The notes under the pieces are model-generated. The model saw only the letters and a program-made list of their open reading frames with translations. It ran no database searches and was not told where the DNA came from. From Colletes latitarsis (lineage: Eukaryota > Arthropoda > Insecta > Hymenoptera > Colletidae), in assembly GCF_051014445.1 (NCBI RefSeq), contig NC_135144.1:2976001-3040000 (forward strand): a DNA stretch of 64,000 nucleotides, read 5' to 3'. Positions 1-10,411 of this stretch are shown here, in pieces. How positions within the stretch are numbered: the stretch's first letter is position 1; each line of letters starts with the position of its first letter. The position numbers and the translations under genes were made by a program.

Positions 1-3000
1 CAGATGCGGGCATAACCCAGACCTAACCCAGACCTAACCGGTGTTACCGACTAAGATATTGATCGAAACCAGTTTTAATTGTCTGTTTCAGTGTGGTAAC
101 ACATGACTACGTGAATCAAACCAGAGTAAACCAAGGATCTGGCCAACAAGTATGCGAAGAAGGCAAAATCATGAGCCAGATGCGGGCATAACCTAGACCT
201 TACCCAGACCTAACCGGTGTTATCCTCTAAAATATTGATCGAAACCAAGGTTTAATGGACTGTTTCAGTGTGGTACCACATTACTACGTGATTCAAACCC
301 GAAAAAACCCAGAATCTGGCCAACAAGTATGCGATGAAGGCAAAATCATGTGCCAGATGCGGGCATAACCTAGACCTTACCCAGACCTAACCGGTGTTAC
401 CGACTAAAATACTGACCGAATCCAGGTTTATTTGACTGTTACTGTGTGGTACCACATTACTACGGGATTCAAACCCGAAAAAACCCAGGATCTGGCCAAC
501 AAGTATGCGAAGAAGGCAAAATCATGAGCCAGATGCGGGCATAACCCAGACCTAACCCAGACCTAACCGGTGTTACCGACTAAAATATTGATCGAAACCA
601 GTTTTAATTGTCTGTTTCAGTGTGGTACCACATGACTACGTGAATCAAACCAGAGTAAACCAAGGATCTGGCCAACAAGTATGCGATGAAGGCAAAATCA
701 TGAGCCAGATGCGGGCATAACCCAGACCTAACCCAGACCTAACCGATGTTATCCTCTAAAATGTGGATCGAAACCAGGATTAATTATCTGCTACTGTGTG
801 GCACACCATTACTACGTGATTCAAACCCGAAAAAACCCAGAATCTGGCCAACATGTATGCGATGAAGGCAAAATCATGAGCCAGATGCGAGCATAACCTA
901 GACCTTACACAGACCTAAACGGTGTTATCCTCTAAAATATTGATCGAATCCAAGTTTAATGTACTGTTTCAGTGTGGTACCACATTACTACGTGATTCAA
1001 ACCCGAAAAAACCCAGAATCTGGCCAACAAGTATGCGATGAAGGCAAAATCATGAACCAGATGCGGGCATAACCCAGACCTAACCCAGACCTAACCGGTG
1101 TTACCGACTAAAATATTGATCGGAAGCAGGTTTAAATGACTGTTTCAGTGTAGTACCACATTACTACGGGATTCATCCACGAAAAAACCCAGGATCTGGC
1201 CAACAAGTATGCGAAGAAGGCAGGATCATGGGCCAGATGCGGGCATAACCTAGACCTTACCCAGACCTAACCGGTGTTATCCTCTAAAATATTGATCGAA
1301 ACCAAGTTTAATGGACTGTTTCAGTGCGGTACCACATTACTACGTGATTCATACCCGAAAAAACCCAGAATCTGGCCAACAAGTATGCCATGAAGGCAAA
1401 ATCATGAGCCAGATGCGGGCATAACCTAGACCTTACCCAGACCTAACCGGTGTTACCGACTAAAATACTGACCGAATCCAGGTTTATTTGACTGTTACTG
1501 TGTGCTACCACATTACTACGGGATTCAAACCCGAAAAAACCCAGAATCTGGCCAACATGTATGCGAAGAAGGCAAAATCATGAGCCAGATGCGGGCATAA
1601 CCCAGACCTAACCCAGACCTAATCCGTTTTATCCTCTAAAATATTGATCGAAACCAGGTTTAATTGCCTGTTTCAGAGTCGTACCACATTACTACGTGAT
1701 ACAAACCCGGAAATTCCTAGGATCTGAGCAACAAGTATGCGAAGAAGGCAAAATCATGGGCCAGATGCGGGCATAACCTAGACCTTACCCAGACCTAACC
1801 GGTGTTATCCTCTAAAATATTGATCGAAACCAAGTTTAATGGACTGTTTCAGTGCGGTACCACATTACTACGTGATTCATACCCGAAAAAACCCAGAATC
1901 TGGCCAACAAGTATGCCATGAAGGCAAAATCATGAGCCAGATGCGGGCATAACCTAGACCTTACCCTGACCTAACCGGTGTTACCGACTAAAATACTGAC
2001 CGAATCCAGGTTTATTAGACTGTTACTGTGTGGTACCACATTACTACGGGATTCAAACCCGAAAAAACCCAGGATCTGGCCAACAAGTATGCCAAGAAGG
2101 CAAAATCATGAGCCAGATGCGGACATAACCCAGACCTAACCCAGACCTAACCGGTGTTACCGACTAAAATATTGATCGGAAGCAGGTTTAATTGACTGTT
2201 TCAGTGTGGTACCACATGACTACGTGAATCAAACCAGAGTAAACCAAGGATCTGGCCAACAAGTATGCGAAGAAGGCAAAATCATGAGCCAGATGCGGGC
2301 ATAGCCCCCGCACCTAACCCAGACCTAACCGGTGTTATCCTCTAAAATGTGGATCGAAACCAGGATTAATTATCTGTTACTGTGTGGTACACCATTACTA
2401 CGTGATTCAAACCCGAAAAAACCCAGAATCTGGCTAACAAGTACGCGATGAAGGCAAAATCATGAGCCAGATGCGAGCATAACCTAGACCTTACACAGAC
2501 CTAAACGGTGTTATCCTCTAAAATATTGATCGAACCCAAGTTTAATGTACTGTTTCAGTGTGGTACCACATTACTACGTGATTCGAACCCGAAAAAAACC
2601 GGAATCTGGCCAACAAGTATGCGATGAAGGCAAAATCATGAGCCAGATGCGGGCATAACCCAGACCTAACCCAGACCTAACCGGTGTTATCCTCTAAAAT
2701 GTGGATCGAAACCAGGATTAATTATCTGTTACTGTGTGGTACAACATTACTACGTGATTCAAACCCGAAAAAACCCAGGATCTGGCCAACAAGTATGCGA
2801 AGAAGGCAGGATCATGGGCCAGATGCGGGCATAACCTAGACCTTTCCCAGACCTAACCGGTGTTATCCTCTAAAATATTGATCGTAACCAAGTTTAATGG
2901 ACTGTTTCAGTGCGGTACCACATTACTACGTTATTCAAACCCGAAAAAACCCAGAACCTGGCCAACAAGTATGCGATGAAGGCAAAATCATGTGCCAGAT

Positions 3001-5489
3001 GCGGGCATAACGTAGACCTGACCCAGACCTAACCGGTGTTACCGACTAAAATACTGACCGAATCCAGGTTTATTTGACTGTTACTGTGTGGTACCACATT
3101 ACTACGGGATTCAAACCCGAAAAAACCCAGGATCTGGCCAACAAGTATGCGAAGAAGGCAAAATCATGAGCCAGATGCGGGCATAACCCAGACCTAACCC
3201 AGACCTAACCGGTTTTAGCGCCTAAAATATTGATCGAAACCAGTTTTAATTGTCTGTTTCAGTGTGGTACCACATGACTACGTGAATCAAACCAGAGTAA
3301 ACCAAGGATCTGGCCAACAAGTATGCGAAGAAGGCAAAATCATGAACCAGATGCGGGCATAACCCAGACCTAACCCTGACCTAACCGGTGTTACCGTCTA
3401 AAATATTGATCGGAAGCAGGTTTAATTGACTGTTTCAGTGTAGTACCACATTACTACGGGATTCAACCACGAAAAAACCCAGGATCTGGCCAACAAGTAT
3501 GCGAAGAAGGCAGGATCATGGGCCAGATGCGGGCATAACCTAGACCTTACCCAGACCTAACCGGTGTTATCCTCTAAAATATTGATCGAAACCAAGTTTA
3601 ATGGACTGTTTCAGTGCGGTACCACATTACTACGTGATTCATACCCGAAAAAACCCAGAATCTGGCCAACAAGTATGCCATGATGGCAAAATCATGAGCC
3701 AGATGCGGGCATAACCTAGACCTTACCCAGACCTAACCGGTGTTACCGACTAAAATACTGACCGAATCCAGGTTTATTTGACTGTTACTGTGTGGTACCA
3801 CATTACTACGGGATTCAAACCCGAAAAAACCCAGGATCTGGCCAACAAGTATGCGAAGAAGGCAAAATCATGAGCCAGATGCGGGCATAACCCAGACCTA
3901 ACCCAGACCTAACCGGTGTTACCGCCTAAAATATTGATCGAAACCAGTTTTAATTGTCTGTTTCAGTGTGGTACCACATTACTACGTGAATCAAACCAGA
4001 GTAAACCAAGGATCTGGCCAACAAGTATGCGAAGAAGGCAAAATCATGAGCCAGATGCGGGCATAACCTAGACCTTACCCAGACCTAACCGGTGTTATCC
4101 TCTAAAATATTGATCGAAACCAAGTTTAATGGACTGTTTCAGTGTGGTACCACATTACTACGTGATTCGAACCCGAAAAAACCCAGAATCTGGACAACAA
4201 GTATGCGATGAAGGCAAAATCATGAGCCAGATGCGGGCATAACCCAGACCTAACCCAGACCTAACCGGTGTTATCCTCTAAAATGTGGATCGAAACCAGG
4301 ATTAATTATCTGTTACTGTGTGGTACACCATTACTACGTGATTCAAACCCGAAAAAACCCAGAATCTGGCCAACAAGTATGCGAAGAAGGCAAAATCATG
4401 AGCCAAATGCGGGCATAACCCAGACCTAACCCAGACCTAACCGGTGTTACCGACTATAATATTGATCGGAACCAGGTTTAATCGACTGTCTCAGTGTGGT
4501 ACCACATTACTACGGGATACAAACCCGAAAAAACCCAGGATCTGGCCAACAAGCATGCGGAAAAAGCAAAACCATGAGCCAGATGCGGGCATAACCCAGA
4601 CCTAACCCAGACCTAACCGGTGTTGTCCTCTAAAATGTGGATCGAAACCAGGATTAATTATCTGGTACTGTGTGGTACCACATTACAACGTGATTCAAAC
4701 CCGAGAAAACCCAGAATCTGGCCAACATGTATGCGAAGAAGGCAAAATCATGAGCCAGATGCGGGCATAACCCAGACCTAACCCAGACCTAATCCGTTTT
4801 ATCCTCTAAAATATTGATCGAAACCAGGTTTAATTGCCTGTTTCAGAGTCGTACCACATTACTACGTGATACAAACCCGGAAATTCCTAGGATCTGAGCA
4901 ACAAGTATGCGAAGAAGGCAAAATCATGGGCCAGATGCGGGCATAACCTAGACCTTACCCAGACCTAACCGGTGTTATCCTCTAAAATATTGATCGAAAC
5001 CAAGTTTAATGGACTGTTTCAGTGCGGTGCCACATTACTACGTGATTCATACCCGAAAAAACCCAGGATCTGGCCAACAAGTATGCCAAGAAGGCAAAAT
5101 CATGAGCCAGATGCGGGCATAACCCAGACCTAACCCAGACCTAATCCGTTTTATCCTCTAAAATATTGATCGAAACCAGGTTTAATTGCCTGTTTCAGAG
5201 TCGTACCACATTACTACGTGATACAAACCCGGAAATTCCTAGGATCTGAGCAACAAGTATGCGAAGAAGGCAAAATCATGGGCCAGATGCGGGCATAACC
5301 TAGACCTTACCCAGACCTAACCGGTGTTATCCTCTAAAATATTGATCGAAACCAAGTTTAATGGACTGTTTCAGTGTTGTACCACAATACTACGTGATTC
5401 AAACCCGAAAAAAACCAGAATCTGGCCAACAAGTATGCGATGAAGGCAAAATCATGAGCCAGATGCGGGCATAACCCAGACCTAACCCA

Positions 5490-7060
5490 GACCTAGCCAG
5501 TGTTATCCTCTAAAATGTGGATCGAAACCAGGATTAATTATCTGTTACTGTGTGGTACACCATTACTACGTGATTCAAACCCGAAAAAACCCAGGATCTG
5601 GCCAACAAGTATGCTAAGAAGGCAAAATCATGAGCCAGATGCGGGCATAACCCAGACCTAATCCAGACCTAACCGGTGTTATCCTCTAAAATATTGATCG
5701 AAACCAAGTTTAATGGACTGTTTCAGTGTGGTACCACATTACCACGTGATTCAAATCCGAAAAAACCCAGGATCTGGCCAGCAAGTATGCGAAGAAGGCA
5801 AAATCATGAGCCAGATGCAGGCATAACCCAGTTCTAACCCAGACCTAACCGGTGTTATCCTCTAAAATATTGATCGAAACCAAGTTTAATGCACTGTTTC
5901 AGTGTGGTTCCACATTACTACGTGATTCAAACCCGAAAAAACCCAGGATCTGGCCAACAAGTGTGCGAAGAAGCCAAAATCATGAGCCAGATGCGGGCAT
6001 AACCCAAACCTAACCCAGACCTAACCGGTGTTACCGATTAAAATATTGATCGGAAGCAGGTTTAATTGACTGGTACTGTGTGGTACCACATTACTACGGG
6101 ATTCAAACCCGAAAAAACCCAGGTTCTGGCCAACAAGTATACGAAGAAGGCAAAATCATGAGCCAGATGCAGGCATAACCCAGACCTAACCGGTGTTATC
6201 CTCTAAAATATTGATCGAAACCAGTTTTAATTGTCTGTTTCAGTGTGGTACCACATGACTACGTGAATCAAACCAGAGTAAACCAAGGATCTGGCCAACA
6301 AGTATGCGAAGAAGGCAAAATCATGAGCCAGATGCGGGCATAACCCAGACCTAACCCAGACCTAACCAGTGTTGTCCTCGTAAATGTGGATCGAAACCAG
6401 GATTAATTATCTGTTACTGTGTGGTACACCATTACTACGTGATTCAAACCCGAAAAACCCAGGATCTGGCCAACAAGTATGCTAAGAAGGCAAAATCATG
6501 AGCCAGATGCGGGCATAACCCAGACCTAACCCAGACCTAACCGGTGTTATCCTCTAAAATATTGATCGAAACCAAGTTTAATGGACTGTTCCAGTGTGGT
6601 ACCACATTACCACGGGATTCAAATTCGAAAAAACCCAGGATCTGGCCAGCAAGTATGCGAAGAAGGCAAAATCATGAGCCAGATGCAGGCATAACCCAGT
6701 TCTAACCCAGACCTAACCGGTGTTATCCTCTAAAATATTGATCGAAACCAAGTTTAATGGACTGTTTCAGTGTGGTTCCACATTACTACGTGATTCAAAC
6801 CCGAAACACCCCAGGATCTGGCCAACAAGTGTGCGAAGAAGCCAAAATCATGAGCCAGATGCGGGCATAACCCAAACCTAACCCAGACCTAACCGGTGTT
6901 ACCGATTAAAATATTGATCGGAAGCAGGTTTAATTGACTGTTTCAGTGTGGTACCACATTACTACGGGATTCAAACACGAAAAAACCCAGGATCTGGCCA
7001 ACAAGTATGATAAGAAGGCAAAATCATGAGCCAGATGCAGGCATAACCCAGACCTAACCG
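5490..7060. repeat. About 869-bp tandem segmental duplication in satellite
   Basis: Rare monomer variants recur at a fixed offset of about 869 bp. Examples are the box variant cagttctaaccc at 5829 and 6698, and the gctaagaagg variant near 5613 and 6481. This is about five monomers copied as a block, as unequal exchange would do. Edges are approximate because neighbouring monomers are themselves similar. Confidence 0.65.
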
Positions 7061-9462
7061 GTGTTATCCTCTAAAATATTGATCGAAACCAAGTTTAATG
7101 GACACATTACTACGTAATTCAAACCAGAGAAAACCCAGGATCTGGCCAACAAGAATGCGGAAGAGGCAAAATCATGATCCAGATGCGGGCATAACCCAGA
7201 CCTAACCGGTGTTATCCTCTAAACTACTGACCGATTCCAGGTTTAATGGACTGTTGCTGTGTGGTACTACATTACTACGTGATTCAAACCCGAAGAAACC
7301 CTGGATCTGGCCAACAAGTTGGCGAAGGAAGCAAAATCATGAGACAGATGCGGGCATAACCCAGACTTAACCCAGACCTAACCGGTGTTATCGTCTAAAA
7401 TGTGGACCGAAACCAGGTTTAATTGACTGTTACTGTGTGGTACCACATTACTACGGGATTCAAACCAGCAAAAACCCAGGATCTGGCCAACAAGTATGAT
7501 AAGAAGGCAAAATCATGAGCCAGATGCGGGCTTAACCCAGACCTAACCCAGACCTAACCGGTGTTATCCTCTAAAATATTGATCGAAACCAAGTTTAATT
7601 GTCTGTTTCAGTGTGGTACCACATTACTACGTGAATCAAACCAGAGTAAACCAAGGATCTGGCCAACAAGTATGCGAAGAAGGCAAAATCATGAGCCAGA
7701 TGCGGGCATAACCCAGACCTAGCCCAGACCTAACCGGTGTTACCGACTAAAATATTGATCGGAAGCAGGTTTAATTGACTGTTTCAGTGTGGCTCCACAT
7801 TACTACGTGATTCAAACCAGAGAAAACCAAGGATCTGGCCAACAAGTATGCGAAGAAGGCAAAATCATGAGCCAGATGCGGGCATAACCCAGACCTAACC
7901 CAGACCTAACCGGTGTTACCGACTAAAATATTGATCGGAAGCTGGTTTAATTGACTGTTTCAGTGTGGCTCCACATTACTACGTGATTCAAACCAGAGAA
8001 AACCAAGGATCTGGCCAACAAGCATACGAAGAAGGCAAAATAATGGGCCAGATGCGGGCATAACCCAGACCTAACCCAGACCTAACCGGTGTTATCCTCT
8101 AAAATATTGATCGAAACCAAGTTTAATGTACTGTTTCAGTGTGGTACCACATTACTACGTGATTCAAACCAGAGAAAACCGAGGATCTGGCCAACAAGTA
8201 TGCGAAGAAGGCAAAATCATGAGCCAGATGCGGGCATAACCTAGACCTAACCCACACCTAGCCGGTGTTATCCTCTAAAATATTGATCGAAACCAAGTTT
8301 AATGGACACATTACTACGTAATTCAAACCAGAGAAAACCCAGGATCTGGCCAACAAGAATGCGGAAAAGGCAAAATCATGATCCAGATGCGGGCATAACC
8401 CAGACCTAACCGGTGTTATCCTCTAAACTACTGACCGATTCCAGGTTTAATGGACTGTTGCTGTGTGGTACTACATTACTACGTGATTCAAACCCGAAGA
8501 AACCCTGGATCTGGCCAACAAGTTGGCGAAGGAAGCAAAATCATGAGACAGATGCGGGCATAACCCAGACTTAACCCAGACCTAACCGGTGTTATCGTCT
8601 AAAATGTGGACCGAAACCAGGTTTAATTGACTGTTACTGTGTGGTACCACATTACTACGGGATTCAAACCCGCAAAAACCCAGGATCTGGCCAACAAGTA
8701 TGATAAGAAGGCAAAATCATGAGCCAGATGCGGGCTTAACCCAGACCTAACCCAGACCTAACCGGTGTTATCCTCTAAAATATTGATCGAAACCAAGTTT
8801 AATTGTCTGTTTCAGTGTGGTACCACATTACTACGTGAATCAAACCAGAGTAAACCAAGGATCTGGCCAACAAGTATGCGAAGAAGGCAAAATCATGAGC
8901 CAGATGCGGGCATAACCCAGACCTAGCCCAGACCTAACCGGTGTTACCGACTAAAATATTGATCGGAAGCAGGTTTAATTGACTGTTTCAGTGTGGCTCC
9001 ACATTACTACGTGATTCAAACCAGAGAAAACCAAGGATCTGGCCAACAAGTATGCGAAGAAGGCAAAATCATGAGCCAGATGCGGGCATAACTCAGACCT
9101 AACCCAGACCTAACCGGTGTTACCGACTAAAATATTGATCGGAAGCTGGTTTAATTGACTGTTTCAGTGTGGCTCCACATTACTACGTGATTCAAACCAG
9201 AGAAAACCAAGGATCTGGCCAACAAGCATACGAAGAAGGCAAAATAATGGGCCAGATGCGGGCATAACCCAGACCTAACCCAGACCTAACCGGTGTTATC
9301 CTCTAAAATATTGATCGAAACCAAGTTTAATGTACTGTTTCAGTGTGGTACCACATTACTACGTGATTCAAACCAGAGAAAACCGAGGATCTGGCCAACA
9401 AGTATGCGAAGAAGGCAAAATCATGAGCCAGATGCGGGCATAACCTAGACCTAACCCACACC
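7055..9462. repeat. 1,204-bp tandem segmental duplication in satellite
   Basis: Two near-identical blocks, about 7055-8258 and 8259-9462, are offset by 1,204 bp. Both start with a damaged monomer in which tttaatggac runs straight into acattactacg, having lost about 17 bp including the ggtacc palindrome (7101 and 8305). Both contain the variant agttggcgaaggaagc. The duplication covers about seven monomers. Confidence 0.75.
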
Positions 9463-10039
9463 TAGCCGGTGTTATCCTCTAAAATAGTGACCGAATCCAG
9501 GTTTAATTGACTGTTACTGTGTGGTACCACATTACTACGTGATTCAAACCCGAAAAAACCCAGGGTCTGGCGAACAAGTATGCGAAGAAGGCAAAATCAT
9601 GAGCCAGATGCGGGCATAACCCAGACCTAACCAGTGTTATCCTATAAAATACTGACCGAATCCAGGTTTAATTGACTGTTTCAGTGTGGTGCCACATTAC
9701 TACGTGATTCAAACCCGAAAAAAACCCAGGATCTGCCCAACAAGCATGCGAAGAAGGCAAAATCATGAGGCAGATGCGGGCATAACCCAGACCTGACCCA
9801 GACCTAACCGGTGTTATCCTCTAAAATAGTGACCGAATCCAGGTATAATTGACTGTTACTGTGTGGTACCACATTACTACGTGATTCAAACCAGAAGAAA
9901 ACCAGGATCTGGCCAACAAGTGAGCGAAGAAGACATAACCATGATCCAGATGGGGGCATTGCGCAGACCTAACCCCGACGTTACCAGTGTTATCCTCTAA
10001 AATATTGACCGAATCCTGGTTCAATTCACTGTTACTGTG

Positions 10040-10049
10040 TGGTACCACA

Positions 10050-10053
<4 letters not shown>
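10040..10053. repeat. Target-site duplication, 3' side of element 1
   Basis: TGGTACCACATTAC sits directly before the poly(T) and is repeated exactly at 15853-15866 beyond the other end of the element. A 14-bp duplication is usual for R1-clade elements. Confidence 0.9.
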
Positions 10054-10085
<32 letters not shown>

Positions 10086-10086
<1 letters not shown>

Positions 10087-10411
10087 TCGTGGGGAAAATC
10101 TTCGAAAGACTCCCTCCCACCTCCTTGGGGAGGGGTGGGAGGGGTGTGTGGGATTTCCCGCGCCCGTACAACGACAGGCGCGGGACCTACCCACTAAAAA
10201 CCCCACGGTGACCCTTCGGCACGCTTTGGGAGGATACCGGGAATCGCTCGAAGCATTCTTCCGGTATCCTCCCCGTGCCCGCGCTTTTGCGCCCATCCCC
10301 CGGGGGGACAATCGGTCCCCCCAGTAGACACACTGCCTCATAGCGGCGGGACGGGGCCACTCCATCCCGCCGCTATCCGTCCCGGGGCCGCGTTTAGTGG
10401 CCCAGCCTAGG
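10086..10411 (-). promoter_or_regulatory. Element 1 3' UTR with conserved hairpins
   Basis: The 3' UTR contains a perfect 13-bp stem (10228-10240 with 10261-10273) around a 20-nt loop, matching element 3. Next to the tail is a second GC-rich hairpin (about 10112-10140). Between them lies a block containing CACCGTGG that is shared with element 2. Such structures are candidates for recognition by the element's own reverse transcriptase during target-primed reverse transcription; that role is inferred. Compared with element 3, 190 bp are missing just after the ORF2 stop. Confidence 0.7.

Larger units (their letters stand above)
1..10053. repeat. Telomere-motif satellite array, left block
   Basis: This is a continuous tandem array. 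Successive ccggtgtta landmarks at 40, 216, 393, 569 and 745 give a period of 176-177 bp. The monomer reads, in order: a telomere-type box with one or two CCCAGACCTAA units, ccggtgttatcctctaaaat, a diverged middle, tgtggtaccacattactacg, gattcaaacccgaaaaaacc, and caggatctggccaacaagta followed by gcgaagaaggcaaaatcatg. Monomers with one motif are 11 bp shorter (for example near 6170). Monomers differ by scattered substitutions and fall into recurrent variant types. Only short minus-strand open frames occur and nothing looks coding. The left edge is cut by the window; the right edge is the element 1 insertion. Confidence 0.95.

Noticed and set aside
270..330. CENP-B-box-like motif in the monomer (ttcgggtttga on the minus strand)
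   Set aside because: Only the TTCG part fits; the required CGGG end and spacing are missing.
1..1000. CRISPR array
   Set aside because: The repeat is a contiguous 176-bp satellite without alternating short repeats and unique spacers, and there are no cas genes.
2575..2600. Pol III B-box-like sequence (GGTTCGAATC on the minus strand) suggesting a tRNA- or SINE-derived satellite
   Set aside because: Only some monomers match (most have GGTTTGAATC), the final C of the box is replaced, and the nearest A-box-like sequence is poor and too close. No cloverleaf could be drawn.
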